Assembly: GCA_014323785.1 (NCBI GenBank)
Contig: JACONJ010000027.1
Location: forward strand, 1-60,000
Length of the DNA: 60,000 nt
DNA from: Paracoccaceae bacterium
GTDB taxonomy: Bacteria; Pseudomonadota; Alphaproteobacteria; Rhodobacterales; Rhodobacteraceae
Reading direction: 5' to 3'
Within the stretch, counting starts at the first letter, position 1. Each line of letters opens with the position of its first letter. This document shows, one piece after another, positions 19,911 through 28,892 of the stretch. A program made the position numbers and the translations under genes. Under the pieces are notes generated by a model. It did not search any database. It was not told where the DNA came from and saw only the letters and a program-made list of their open reading frames with translations.

Positions 19911-21230
19911 ATGATCCCCAATCGCGCTGCGTTCCCCCAGGGCTTTGTGTTCGGCACCGCCACCTCTGCCTATCAGATTGAGGGGCACGCCTTTGGTGGC
20001 GCGGGCCTGACCCATTGGGACAGTTTTGCCGCCACGCCCGGCAATGTGGTCCGGGCCGCCCATGGCGCGGTGGCCTGCGATCATTACCACCGGCTGGAGG
20101 AAGATTTGGACCTGCTGGCTGGACTCAATGTTGATATCTATCGCTTTTCCACCTCCTGGGCGCGGGTGTTGCCCGAAGGGCGCGGGACACCCAATACGGA
20201 GGGCCTGGATTTCTACGACCGTCTGGTTGACGGGCTTCTGGTGCGCGGGATCAAACCGGCGGTCACCCTTTATCATTGGGAACTGCCCGGCCCCTTGGCC
20301 GACCGGGGCGGATGGTGCAACCGCGACATCGCGGACTGGTTCGCGGAATTCACCTGGGCGATCATGGGCCGAATCGGTGACCGGATCTGGTCCGCCGCCC
20401 CGATCAATGAGCCTTGGTGCGTCAGCTGGCTGGGCCATTTTGACGGGTGCCATGCCCCGGGCCTGCGCGATATTCGCGCCACTGCGCGGGCGATGCACCA
20501 TGTGCTGCTGGCCCATGGGCGGGCCATCGAGGTGATGCGCACGATGGGCCTGACGAATCTGGGGGCTGTCTGCAATATGGAGTGGAGTGCACCCGCCAGC
20601 ACCCGGCCCGAGGCGCAGCACGCCGCCCGGACCTACGACGCGATCTATAACCGTTTCTTCCTTGGCGGCCTGATGAAGGGCGAGTATCCGGAGCTGGCCC
20701 TTGCAGGGTTGCAGCCGCATTTGCCGACGGGCTGGCAGGACGATTTCGCAACCATCACCGCCCCCTTGGACTGGATCGGCCTTAACTATTACACGCGCAA
20801 GATCATTGACCACGCCCCCGGCCCTTGGCCGAATTATGCGGAGCGTCCCGGCCCGCTGCCGAAAACCCAGATGGGGTGGGAAATCTACCCCGACGGCCTG
20901 CGCGATTTCCTGATCCGCATCGCCAGGGAATACACCGGCGACCTGCCACTCTACGTAACCGAAAACGGCATGGCCAATGCCGATGTGCCGGGCCACCCGG
21001 ACACCGCGCGGTGCGCCTATTTCGGGCAGCATCTGGCCGCCGTTCAGCATGCCATCGCGGCAGGTGTCCCTGTCTGGGGCTATATCGCCTGGTCGCTGAT
21101 GGACAATTACGAATGGGCGCACGGTTATGACAAACGCTTTGGCCTGGTGCATGTGGATTTCGACAATTTGCAGCGGGTGCCGAAAGCATCGTATCATGCG
21201 CTGGCGCAGTGCTGGTGCCGCGCTGATTAG
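19911..21230 (+). CDS. GH1 beta-glucosidase
   Basis: A 439-residue cytoplasmic glycoside hydrolase family 1 enzyme. GFVFGTATSAYQIEG opens the barrel, Glu167 in INEPW is the acid/base, and Glu351 in YVTENGMA the nucleophile. SLMDNYEWAHGYDKRFGLVHVDF is the conserved C-terminal segment. Specificity (cellobiose, other aryl or alkyl beta-glucosides) is not readable. ATG 19911 was chosen because the protein then begins where GH1 enzymes start; its ribosome site is weak, and ATG 19887 is an alternative. It is followed after 26 bp by glucokinase, so hydrolysis and phosphorylation of glucose are coupled. Confidence 0.93.
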   Translation: MIPNRAAFPQGFVFGTATSAYQIEGHAFGGAGLTHWDSFAATPGNVVRAAHGAVACDHYHRLEEDLDLLAGLNVDIYRFSTSWARVLPEGRGTPNTEGLDFYDRLVDGLLVRGIKPAVTLYHWELPGPLADRGGWCNRDIADWFAEFTWAIMGRIGDRIWSAAPINEPWCVSWLGHFDGCHAPGLRDIRATARAMHHVLLAHGRAIEVMRTMGLTNLGAVCNMEWSAPASTRPEAQHAARTYDAIYNRFFLGGLMKGEYPELALAGLQPHLPTGWQDDFATITAPLDWIGLNYYTRKIIDHAPGPWPNYAERPGPLPKTQMGWEIYPDGLRDFLIRIAREYTGDLPLYVTENGMANADVPGHPDTARCAYFGQHLAAVQHAIAAGVPVWGYIAWSLMDNYEWAHGYDKRFGLVHVDFDNLQRVPKASYHALAQCWCRAD

Positions 21231-21256
21231 CCCCACCCTTTCCAAAGGATGCCCGC

Positions 21257-22201
21257 ATGCCCGCCGCCTGTTCGCTTGTGGCCGATATTGGCGGAACCAA
21301 CACCCGGGTGGCCCTGGCGCGGGGCGAAACCCTGGACCCCGGCAGCGTGCGCCGCTACGCCAACCGCCAGGCCACCGATCTGGCTGGCATCCTGCACCGC
21401 TATCTGGACGAGACCGGCACAGAACGCGGCCGGGTCACCGGGGTCTGTGTGGCGGCGGCGGGCCCGGTGCGCGATGGGGTGGCGGACCTGACCAACCTGG
21501 CCTGGCGCGTCGATCACACAACCCTTGCCCGCGTATTGACGGCACAGAAGGTCGCCGTTCTGAATGACCTGCAAGCGCAGGGGTATGCGATCAGCCGCCT
21601 GGCCCCCGGCATGCAGAAGGTCGTCAAACCCGGCCCCGAACAGCCCCCGGCCGCACGCCGGCTGGTTGTGGGCATCGGCACCGGATTCAACGCCGCCCCG
21701 GTCCACACCACAGGCACGGGCCGGGTGGTGCCGCCGTCGGAATGCGGCCACATCACGCTGCCCGTCCGCGATAGGGAAAGTGCGCACCTGGCCCGGGCTC
21801 TGCAGGAACGCCATGGCTTTGCCGCCGTAGAGGATGCGCTGTCCGGCCGGGGCATCGGGGCAATCCACCGCACGCTTCACAAGACCGGGCTTTGTGCGGC
21901 GGAGGTCATGGCCGCGTTAGAGGCCGGCGATCCCTCTGCCGAAGCCACGGCCGCGCTGTTCGTGCGGCTTTTGGGCCATGTCCTGGGGGATCTGGCCCTT
22001 ATCCATCTGCCATTTGGCGGCCTCTATCTGGTCGGCGGGGTCAGCCGCGCCTTCACGCCCCATCTGAACCGGTTCGGGCTTGCCGAGGCCATGCGGGACA
22101 AGGGGCGTTTTGGCCCGTTCCTTGACCAGTTCGGCGTGTCCGTCATTATCGACGATTACGCCGCCCTGACTGGCTGTGCCACGCATTTGGCACATCTTTA
22201 A
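21257..22201 (+). CDS. glk: Glucokinase
   Basis: A 314-residue proteobacterial GlcK-type enzyme phosphorylating glucose with ATP. DIGGTNTR (10-17) is the phosphate-binding loop, NDLQAQGYA holds the catalytic Asp of the LNDxxA motif, GIGTGFN follows, and LYLVGGVSR is the adenosine-binding segment. AAAGGATG precedes the ATG. It is in an operon with the GH1 gene and faces the aglE operon divergently; its glucose-6-phosphate product can feed the Entner-Doudoroff genes edd and eda 10 kb away. Confidence 0.94.
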   Translation: MPAACSLVADIGGTNTRVALARGETLDPGSVRRYANRQATDLAGILHRYLDETGTERGRVTGVCVAAAGPVRDGVADLTNLAWRVDHTTLARVLTAQKVAVLNDLQAQGYAISRLAPGMQKVVKPGPEQPPAARRLVVGIGTGFNAAPVHTTGTGRVVPPSECGHITLPVRDRESAHLARALQERHGFAAVEDALSGRGIGAIHRTLHKTGLCAAEVMAALEAGDPSAEATAALFVRLLGHVLGDLALIHLPFGGLYLVGGVSRAFTPHLNRFGLAEAMRDKGRFGPFLDQFGVSVIIDDYAALTGCATHLAHL

Positions 22202-22245
22202 AAGGCACACAGATGCCGTCGTCACCAAGGAAGACGGCGGCAAAA

Positions 22246-22287
22246 CCCGCCGCACAGGACCAGCTGTCCAACAGGGCGGCCTTTTTT
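22246..22287 (+). terminator. Possible terminator after glk
   Basis: CCGCC (22247-22251) can pair with a GGCGG in 22274-22279, enclosing a GGAC/GTCC hairpin, followed by C and six T (22282-22287). The stem is imperfect but the T tract is clear. The rest of 22202-22417 shows nothing else recognisable. Confidence 0.45.
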
Positions 22288-22417
22288 GCATTCAGGGGCG
22301 GCAGGCCGCAGAGGCACCCCGCCCCCCGTCAACAGAAGCACCGGGGGAAGCACCGGGCGGGGCCATGTTCGGCCTGAATCCTGAACGTTGACCTGTGGAA
22401 TCCTTCCGCCCGGTTGC

Positions 22418-23062
22418 TCACCGTCTGGCCAACGAGCGACGCACTTCCACGAAGTTGACCACGCGGGTGTTCGGGCCCCAGTCGCGATTCATCAGGACAC
22501 CATTCTTGATGTAGAGGTCTTCAAGATGGTACCGCTGCCACGGGCCCCACCGGTCGTCCTCCCGGTCACGCACGCTAAGGGTGGGCCAGTTGAAACGAAA
22601 CCAGTCTTCGGTTCCCAATTGGGCAAAATGGCGCGGCTCTCGTGCCACTTCACGCGGCTCTCTGACAATCTCGTCATGAAGGAAGTAACAGCCGCCTTCC
22701 AGGCCCGCGGTTCCAACAGCGGTGACTGCGCCAACAGCGATGGTAATCGGTGACGTCAGCACGGCCACCGCCGTCCCGCCAATCGTGCTAATCACGCCAC
22801 CTGCTCCCGCCATGATGCCAGCCGCTCCTGCACCGACGGCGGTTGACTCCAGCATCGTCGCCCCGGCACCAGCGGCAGTGGCAGCGGCGGTAGCGGCAGT
22901 GGCAGCAGCCATACTGCCGGTAACAGCCATACTGCCAGCGGTGCCGACAATTTTGGTGCCGATAAATTCACTTGGGCGCCAGTCACAGATGCTCGCGTTT
23001 GCGGTTGATGTGGCCAGGGTGAGCCCCGCCGTGATGGCGGCGGCTTTGAGAGATGATTTCAT
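22418..23062 (-). CDS. Ala/Gly-rich exported protein of unknown function
   Basis: The 214-residue product starts with a signal peptide MKSSLKAAAITAGLTLATSTANAS and SICDWRPSEFIG. It continues with about 90 residues almost wholly of Ala, Gly, Thr, Val and Met (VTGSMAAATAATAAATAAG...MAGAGGVISTIGG), which look like two or three glycine-zipper hairpins able to enter a membrane. A charged C-terminal part has CYFLHDEIVREPREVAREPR and ends VVNFVEVRRSLARR. Two Cys bracket the hydrophobic part. The start follows AAAGGAAAAACC. I recognise no named family. The layout suggests an envelope or pore-like protein; that is inference only. Confidence 0.7.
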   Translation of the reverse strand: MKSSLKAAAITAGLTLATSTANASICDWRPSEFIGTKIVGTAGSMAVTGSMAAATAATAAATAAGAGATMLESTAVGAGAAGIMAGAGGVISTIGGTAVAVLTSPITIAVGAVTAVGTAGLEGGCYFLHDEIVREPREVAREPRHFAQLGTEDWFRFNWPTLSVRDREDDRWGPWQRYHLEDLYIKNGVLMNRDWGPNTRVVNFVEVRRSLARR

Positions 23063-23181
23063 CGGTTTTTCCTTTCCGGGTGTCTGGAGAGGTCGCGTTG
23101 CGCACCCCCTTCGGATAATTCCTGATTCTTGCACGGGAGAGTGACCGGATGCCAGGAGATTCTGCCCGGTCATGCACGGCG

Positions 23182-23610
23182 TTACCGCACACCGATCTCG
23201 GCCAGGGCCGCGTGCAGGGCAGGGGGCAGGGAATCCTCATCCCGGCGGGAATCGCGCAGGTCGCGCGGGGCGTCCTGTGCGTTCAGATACCGCCAGCCCT
23301 GAAACGGGCGTTTCGGCGTTGCCTCTACCCGAATCACCGTGGGGTCAAGCAAGATGCCGCAGCGCGTGATCCCGTCGCCGCGGTCTACCCCCTCCAGCCG
23401 CAGGATGACCTGCCGGGCCAGAATCATGCCCTTGAAAACCCAATAAAGCGACCCGCCGTTCAGCAATGCGTCGGTGCGTTTCGGCCACATCCGCGTGACA
23501 TGGCGCGGCAACCCGTCCGGCCCTTTGGCGCGCGGCTGCTGCTGCCAGTGGACCAGATCCTCCACCCGTTCGGCACCAACGCAAAGCTTGATCAGATTTG
23601 TATGGTTCAA
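23182..23610 (-). CDS. DUF1489 family protein
   Basis: A 142-residue cytoplasmic protein beginning NHTNLIKLCVGAERVEDLVHWQ, with THVTR-type (PRHVTRMWPKRTDALL), GGSLYWVFKG and EATPKRPFQGWRYL segments that match the alphaproteobacterial DUF1489 family as I know it. The start appears to be TTG at 23610: AAGGAGAT lies 7 bases upstream and homologues begin here. No ATG fits. It lies head to head with nrdJ, 93 bp apart. Function is unknown. Confidence 0.82.
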   Translation of the reverse strand: MNHTNLIKLCVGAERVEDLVHWQQQPRAKGPDGLPRHVTRMWPKRTDALLNGGSLYWVFKGMILARQVILRLEGVDRGDGITRCGILLDPTVIRVEATPKRPFQGWRYLNAQDAPRDLRDSRRDEDSLPPALHAALAEIGVR

Positions 23611-23703
23611 ATTCGGATCTCCTTCGGCTATAACCCCATGCTCCGCACCCCGCCGCTGCCAGCGGGTGTAGCCCCCTCCGTACCCCCCAGGGAGACGCCG
23701 CCG

Positions 23704-25992
23704 ATGTCCCGCTTCCCCAACCCCATTTCCCAGGACATCTGGGATATGAAATATCGCCTGAAACAGGCGGATGGCACGCCCATCGATCAGTCGGTTGATG
23801 ACACATGGCGGCGCATCGCCCGTGCTTTGGCGTCGGTTGAAAACGACCAGACCCTTTGGGAAGACAGGTTTTATTCGGCCCTTGAGGATTTCAGGTTTCT
23901 GCCGGCGGGGCGCATTCTGGCGGGCGCGGGCACGGGGCGCAATGTCACCCTGTTCAACTGCTACGTCATGGGGACCATCCCCGACAGCATGGGCGGCATT
24001 TTTGAGCATTTGAAAGAAGCGGCCCTGACCATGCAGCAGGGTGGCGGCATTGGCTATGATTTTTCAACGCTGCGGCCCAAAGGGGCCCCGGTCAAGGGCG
24101 TTGCGGCAGACGCGTCCGGCCCGCTGAGTTTCATGGATTGCTGGGATGCGATGTGCCGGACCGTTATGTCCGCGGGATCCCGCCGGGGGGCCATGATGGC
24201 AACCATGCGCTGCGACTACCCCGACATTGAGGCGTTCATTGCCGCCAAGGCTGACCCCGCCCGCCTGCGCATGTTCAATGTCAGTGTTCTGGTCACCGAT
24301 GCCTTCATGGATGCGGTAAAGACCAATGGCCCCTGGCCCCTGGTCTTCAACGGCCAGGTCTGGCGCACCATTCAGGCGCAAGACCTGTGGGACAGGATCA
24401 TGCGGGCAACCTACGATTACGCCGAGCCGGGTGTGATCTTCATCGACCGGATCAACAGGGATAACAACCTGCGGGGCATTGAAACGATAGCAGCAACAAA
24501 TCCCTGCGGTGAAGAACCCCTGCCGCCCTATGGGGCATGCCTGCTGGGGTCCGTCAACCTTACCAGGTTCGTCACGAACCCGTTCTCGGATACCGCCGGG
24601 ATTGACACGGACGCGTTGACCCGCGTGGTCGCCCTGGCCGTGCGCATGATGGACAACGTCAATGACGTCTCGAATTTCCCGCTCTCAGTCCAGGCCGAAG
24701 AGGCCACGGCAAAACGCCGCATTGGCCTGGGTGTGACAGGCCTGGCCGACACGCTGGCCATGCTGGGGCTGACCTATGGCACCGAAGAGGCGGCCATGCG
24801 TTCCCGACAGCTGATGAAGGACATCACCATCCATGCCTATGAAACATCCGTCGCCCTGGCCCGCGAAAAGGGGGCCTTTCCTGCCTTTGAGGCAGAGCAG
24901 TTTCTGGCCAAAGGGACATTTGCATCCCGCCTGCCTGAACCCCTCCGTGATGGCATCGCCAGGCACGGCATCCGCAACTCACACCTGACATCCATTGCGC
25001 CCACGGGAACCATTTCGCTTTACGCGGGCAACGTCTCTTCCGGTATTGAGCCGATCTTTGCTACGAGCTATGATCGCAAGGTTCTGCAGCCAGATGGTAG
25101 CCGCGTTGCGCAAGCCGTGCAGGATTACGCGCTTAAGGTCTACCACGACCGGGGCGGTGCGCCGGACGAGCTGCCCGCTACCTTTGTGACAGCCCAGAGC
25201 CTGCCGCCCAGGGCGCACCTGGACATGCAGGCGGCCATGCAGCCGTGGGTCGACAGTGCGATTTCCAAAACAATCAACCTGCCCGGGGATATCCCCTTTG
25301 ACGAATTCAAGGATGTCTACCTGTACGCCTGGGATGCGGGCTGCAAAGGCTGCACCACCTATCGCCCGAATGACGTGACGGGCAGCGTGCTAAGCGTGTC
25401 CGCGGGAAAGGAAAAGACAGACAGGAGCACACAGACCGCAGGGTGCGCAGCCCGGGGAACGGCCAGCGCAGGGGATACCGCCCCCGACCTGCTGAAGCGC
25501 GGTCCCGCGCTTGAGGGCCGCACCTACAAGCTGAAATGGCCCGAAAGCCCCCACGCGCTCTACATCACCATCAACGACACCACCGAGGGGGGCGAACGGC
25601 GCCCCTTTGAGGTGTTCATCAACTCTCGCAACATGGAGCATTTTGCCTGGACCGTCGCCCTGACCCGCATGATATCGGCGGTGTTTCGGCGCGGCGGCGA
25701 TATTGCCTTTGTGGCCGAGGAACTCAAGGCCGTTTTTGACCCGCGCGGCGGGGCCTGGATGGGCGGCACATACACCCCATCCATCCTTGCCGCAATCGGC
25801 GGGGTGATTGAGGGCCACATGCGCAACATCGGATACGTGAAAGACACGAAACTAGCGGGCGTGGCCCCGGATGCAGGGACGGACGCGACCAGGCCGCGTT
25901 CCACCCCATGTCCAAACTGCGGCAGCCTTACCACACAGATCGAAAGCAGCTGCCTGACGTGCCTTGACTGCGGATATTCCAAATGCACCTAA
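23704..25992 (+). CDS. nrdJ: Adenosylcobalamin-dependent ribonucleotide reductase (class II)
   Basis: A 762-residue NrdJ that reduces ribonucleotides to deoxyribonucleotides with B12, independently of oxygen. FLPAGRILAGAGT, NCYVMG (first active-site Cys), QQGGGIGYDFS, NPCGEEPLPPYGACLLGSVNL (radical Cys and catalytic Asn/Glu) and AIGGVIEGHMR are visible. The C-terminus carries a zinc-ribbon-like CPNCG...CLTCLDCGYSKC that supplies redox cysteines. A low-complexity linker lies at about 570-600. ATG 23704 follows a GGGAG site. The long same-frame extension upstream overlaps DUF1489 and is rejected. No cobalamin riboswitch fits in the short leader. Confidence 0.95.
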   Translation: MSRFPNPISQDIWDMKYRLKQADGTPIDQSVDDTWRRIARALASVENDQTLWEDRFYSALEDFRFLPAGRILAGAGTGRNVTLFNCYVMGTIPDSMGGIFEHLKEAALTMQQGGGIGYDFSTLRPKGAPVKGVAADASGPLSFMDCWDAMCRTVMSAGSRRGAMMATMRCDYPDIEAFIAAKADPARLRMFNVSVLVTDAFMDAVKTNGPWPLVFNGQVWRTIQAQDLWDRIMRATYDYAEPGVIFIDRINRDNNLRGIETIAATNPCGEEPLPPYGACLLGSVNLTRFVTNPFSDTAGIDTDALTRVVALAVRMMDNVNDVSNFPLSVQAEEATAKRRIGLGVTGLADTLAMLGLTYGTEEAAMRSRQLMKDITIHAYETSVALAREKGAFPAFEAEQFLAKGTFASRLPEPLRDGIARHGIRNSHLTSIAPTGTISLYAGNVSSGIEPIFATSYDRKVLQPDGSRVAQAVQDYALKVYHDRGGAPDELPATFVTAQSLPPRAHLDMQAAMQPWVDSAISKTINLPGDIPFDEFKDVYLYAWDAGCKGCTTYRPNDVTGSVLSVSAGKEKTDRSTQTAGCAARGTASAGDTAPDLLKRGPALEGRTYKLKWPESPHALYITINDTTEGGERRPFEVFINSRNMEHFAWTVALTRMISAVFRRGGDIAFVAEELKAVFDPRGGAWMGGTYTPSILAAIGGVIEGHMRNIGYVKDTKLAGVAPDAGTDATRPRSTPCPNCGSLTTQIESSCLTCLDCGYSKCT

Positions 25993-26294
25993 GAATAGAA
26001 AGATGAGGCCGAGGCATGAACGCGCTGCGGCAATCATCGCAAGGGCCGGGATCGTGATCCGTGGCATATTGGGGTGTACCCATTGACACCGCCGCCGGTT
26101 GCGGCACACAATGCACCTGACCCGTCGGGATTTCGGCGGGTACTTCATTGGTGTTGGTGGCCCCCGCAAGGGGATGCCTGTCGCCCCGGCCGCATCCGGG
26201 GAAAGGACAACGCCCTTCAACGCACATCTCAACCCGACTGGCGGGACCGGTCGGACAGGTTGAGCAGGCAAACAAGACACGAAGGAGAACAGCC
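25993..26294 (+). other. Leader region of rpsD, no gene recognised
   Basis: About 300 bp without a convincing gene. Several GC-rich short inverted repeats (for example around CCGCCGCCGGTTGCGGC at 26088-26104) could fold in the rpsD mRNA leader. S4 is a known autoregulator in other bacteria, but no specific S4 site can be asserted here. GAAGGAG at 26281-26287 is the rpsD ribosome site. Confidence 0.3.
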
Positions 26295-26915
26295 GTGACC
26301 AAACGCACGTCTGCCAAATACAAAATTGACCGCCGGATGGGCGAAAACATCTGGGGCCGTCCGAAATCTCCCGTCAATCGCCGCGAATACGGCCCCGGCC
26401 AGCACGGCCAGCGCCGCAAGGGCAAACTCAGTGATTTTGGTCTGCAGCTGCGCGCCAAGCAGAAACTGAAGGGCTATTACGGTGATCTGACCGAGAGGCA
26501 GTTCAAACGCATCTATGCCGAGGCCGCGCGGGTCAGGGGCGACACAGGTGAAAACCTGATTGGCCTGCTGGAGCGCCGGTTGGACGCGGTCGTCTACCGC
26601 GCCAAATTCGTGTCCACTGTCTTTGCGGCCCGCCAATTCGTGAATCATGGCCACGTGAAGGTGAACGGCCGTAGGGTCAACATCCCCTCTTACCGCGTGA
26701 AGGAAGGCGATGTGGTTGAGGTGCGCGACACGTCCAAGCACCTGGCCGTGGTGCTGGAGGCCGTGAAACTGCCCGAGCGCGATGTGCCGGATTATATTCA
26801 GGCGGATCACTCCAGGATGACCGCCACCTTCGTGCGCACCCCGGCCCTGGGCGATGTGCCATATCCGGTCATGATGGAGCCGAGCCTTGTCGTGGAATAC
26901 TACGCGAAAAACTGA
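26295..26915 (+). CDS. rpsD: 30S ribosomal protein S4
   Basis: The 206-residue S4 is a primary assembly protein of the small subunit. [21 protein letters not shown] is the alphaproteobacterial N-terminus, followed by [20 protein letters not shown]. The S4 RNA-binding domain includes [39 protein letters not shown]. The start is GTG at 26295 with GAAGGAGAAC just upstream; the longer same-frame extension is not S4-like. It is a single-gene unit with a GC-rich hairpin after its stop. Confidence 0.97.
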   Translation: MTKRTSAKYKIDRRMGENIWGRPKSPVNRREYGPGQHGQRRKGKLSDFGLQLRAKQKLKGYYGDLTERQFKRIYAEAARVRGDTGENLIGLLERRLDAVVYRAKFVSTVFAARQFVNHGHVKVNGRRVNIPSYRVKEGDVVEVRDTSKHLAVVLEAVKLPERDVPDYIQADHSRMTATFVRTPALGDVPYPVMMEPSLVVEYYAKN

Positions 26916-26942
26916 TTCGGCCGAAGCAGCCAGAGCGTGGAA

Positions 26943-26975
26943 CGCCGCCCCACGGGGCGGTGTTTCCTGTTACAC
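26943..26975 (+). terminator. Terminator after rpsD
   Basis: The stem CGCCGCCC (26943-26950) pairs with GGGCGGTG (26955-26962; one G-T pair) around a 4-base loop, followed by a T-rich but interrupted tail. It stands 27 bp after the rpsD stop. Confidence 0.6.
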
Positions 26976-27092
26976 GGGCCACAGCCACCAATTGCAGCGG
27001 TGCAAAATGCACTATTTCCGCGCCCCTGCATCACAAAGGGCTTGTGCCCCGCCCGGCCCCGGCACCCGCGCATCTGGTGCGCCCCCATCGGT

Positions 27093-28508
27093 TCAGCATT
27101 CGGGCAGGTTGACGGCCAGACCGCCAAGGCTGGTTTCCTTATAGCGGGTGTTCATATCCAGCCCGGTCTGGCGCATTGCCTCAATGCAATTGTCCAGGGG
27201 CATGAAATGGGTACCATCGCCCCGCAGGCTAAGAGAGGCCGCCGAGACGGCCTTGATTGCGCCCAGCCCGTTGCGCTCAATACACGGTACCTGCACAAGG
27301 CCACCCGCCGGGTCGCATGTCATGCCCAGGTGATGTTCCAGGGCGATTTCGGCAGCATTCTCCACCTGCGCGTTGGTGCCGCCCAACGCGGCGCAGAGGC
27401 CCGCCGCCGCCATGGCCGCCGCGCTTCCGACCTCTCCCTGACAGCCGACCTCGGCCCCCGAGATTGAGGCGTTGTGCTTGATCAGGCCACCAATCGCCGC
27501 CGCCACCATCAGGAAATCCCGCGCCCGCGCCTCGGTCGCGCCAATGCAGTGATTGCGATAGTAGTGCAGGACCGAGGGGATAACCCCCGCGGCACCGTTG
27601 GTCGGCGCGGTCACCACGCGGCCGCCCGCGGCGTTTTCCTCATTCACGGCCATGGCATAGACGCTGAGCCAGTCGTTGACCGTGTGGGGCTGGGTGATGT
27701 TGCGGCTTGCCTCGGCCTGTAACTGGTTGTGGATCGCCCTGGCCCGGCGTTTCACGCGCAGCCCGCCGGGCAGTTCCCCTTCTATCCGCAAGCCGCGCCG
27801 GATGCAGGCCTCCATCGCCGCGCGAATGGCATCGACGCGTTTCTGCAACGCGGGCTGCGGCATTACCGCCAGTTCATTGGCCCATTTCATCTCGGCAATC
27901 GACTTGCCCGAGGCGCGGCCCATCTGCAGCATTTCGGCAGCAGAGCCGAAAGGATAGGGATAGCCGACCTCCTCCTTCCTGGCATGGAACGCTGCGGCAC
28001 CGCCGTGTCTGGCTGCCGCCAGTTCCCGTTCGGTCATCACGAAACCGCCACCGATGGAGTAGTAGGTTTCCTCAAGGCAGAGGTTGCCCGCCCCGTCAAA
28101 GGCGCGCAGGATCATCCCATTGGCGTGCCCCGGCAGCGTCCGGTCATAGTCAAAGATCAGATCGGCCGCGGGATCGAAGGCCAGGGGCGGCAGGCCCTGG
28201 GGCGTGACCTGTTTCCGCCTGGTCAATTCGGCCTCAATCCGTGCGGCCTGATCCGGGTCCAGCGTGTCGGGGCGCAGCCCGCAGAGCCCCAGGATCACCG
28301 CGCGGTCGGTGGCGTGGCCCTTACCCGTGAAGGCAAGTGAGCCGTGCAGGGAACAGGTAAGTGCGGCAGCCGTACCCGCCCCCGGTTCCCTGTCGCGCGC
28401 GCCGCGCAGGTCATCCAGGAACCGGGCCGCCGCCGTCATCGGCCCCATGGTATGGGAAGAGGAGGGACCGATGCCGATCTTGAAAATATCGAAGATGCTA
28501 AGAAACAC
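27093..28508 (-). CDS. sdaA: L-serine dehydratase (iron-sulfur type, single chain)
   Basis: It deaminates L-serine to pyruvate. The 471-residue single-chain enzyme has the beta domain first ([22 protein letters not shown]) and the alpha domain after it. The three cysteines for the 4Fe-4S cluster are in [16 protein letters not shown] and MTCDPAGG, with further conserved VQVPCIERN and [13 protein letters not shown]. The start is GTG 28508 with GGAG upstream, where homologues begin. It points away from rpsD's terminator region and is not obviously in an operon. Confidence 0.94.
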   Translation of the reverse strand: MFLSIFDIFKIGIGPSSSHTMGPMTAAARFLDDLRGARDREPGAGTAAALTCSLHGSLAFTGKGHATDRAVILGLCGLRPDTLDPDQAARIEAELTRRKQVTPQGLPPLAFDPAADLIFDYDRTLPGHANGMILRAFDGAGNLCLEETYYSIGGGFVMTERELAAARHGGAAAFHARKEEVGYPYPFGSAAEMLQMGRASGKSIAEMKWANELAVMPQPALQKRVDAIRAAMEACIRRGLRIEGELPGGLRVKRRARAIHNQLQAEASRNITQPHTVNDWLSVYAMAVNEENAAGGRVVTAPTNGAAGVIPSVLHYYRNHCIGATEARARDFLMVAAAIGGLIKHNASISGAEVGCQGEVGSAAAMAAAGLCAALGGTNAQVENAAEIALEHHLGMTCDPAGGLVQVPCIERNGLGAIKAVSAASLSLRGDGTHFMPLDNCIEAMRQTGLDMNTRYKETSLGGLAVNLPEC

Positions 28509-28790
28509 GGGCAAACTCCGGGACAATTCGGGGCCGATTCGTGGCGAGCATAGCGCATCGGCCACACTTGCGAACACTGCCAGCGACGTACCCGCGGTGA
28601 TGAACGACCAAACCGGCGGCGCATCTGTTCACCGGTTTGCAGTTGGCACGGGGCCAGGCGCAGACCTGTCTGCCCGTTGCGGCTTTGTCAGGTGGGCCTG
28701 GTTTTGTACCCAGGGCGGTGTTCAAAGGGAATTGTATACTTGACGGAAACAGGCCCGCCCCCGCATATTTAGACATGGAAGGGGGGGGGC
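28509..28790 (+). promoter_or_regulatory. Spacer between sdaA and the methyltransferase unit, with possible promoter and G9 tract
   Basis: No gene is recognisable in most of this 280-bp divergent spacer. TTGACG at 28740-28745 with CATATT about 18 bases downstream is a candidate promoter for the methyltransferase unit, preceded by a GTATAC palindrome. GGAA followed by nine G (28781-28789) and C lies directly before the ATG at 28791, so the homopolymer is within the ribosome-binding spacer. Confidence 0.4.
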
Positions 28791-28892
28791 ATGACCATGA
28801 CGAAAGCACCTGAAACGGCATACGGGAAAGGTATCCCGGCCCTTGAATTATCCAGAATTTCCCCCACAGACAGGGAAGCACGGTGCCGATGA
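28791..28892 (+). CDS. Possible 33-residue leader peptide coupled to the methyltransferase
   Basis: The frame MTMTKAPETAYGKGIP... of 33 codons follows a purine-rich GGAAG(G)n site. Its TGA (28890-28892) overlaps the ATG of the methyltransferase (28889-28891) in an ATGA arrangement, as in real translationally coupled pairs. The sequence has no recognisable domain. It may be a leader controlling the methyltransferase, a real small protein or chance. Confidence 0.3.
   Translation: MTMTKAPETAYGKGIPALELSRISPTDREARCR

Noticed and set aside
19785-21245. 486-codon open frame on the minus strand
   Set aside because: It lies antisense to the whole GH1 beta-glucosidase gene, whose catalytic motifs are intact; high GC content keeps the antisense frame open.
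23611-23703. Cobalamin riboswitch before nrdJ
   Set aside because: The 93-bp leader is shared with the divergent DUF1489 start and is too short; no B12-box-like segment was seen.
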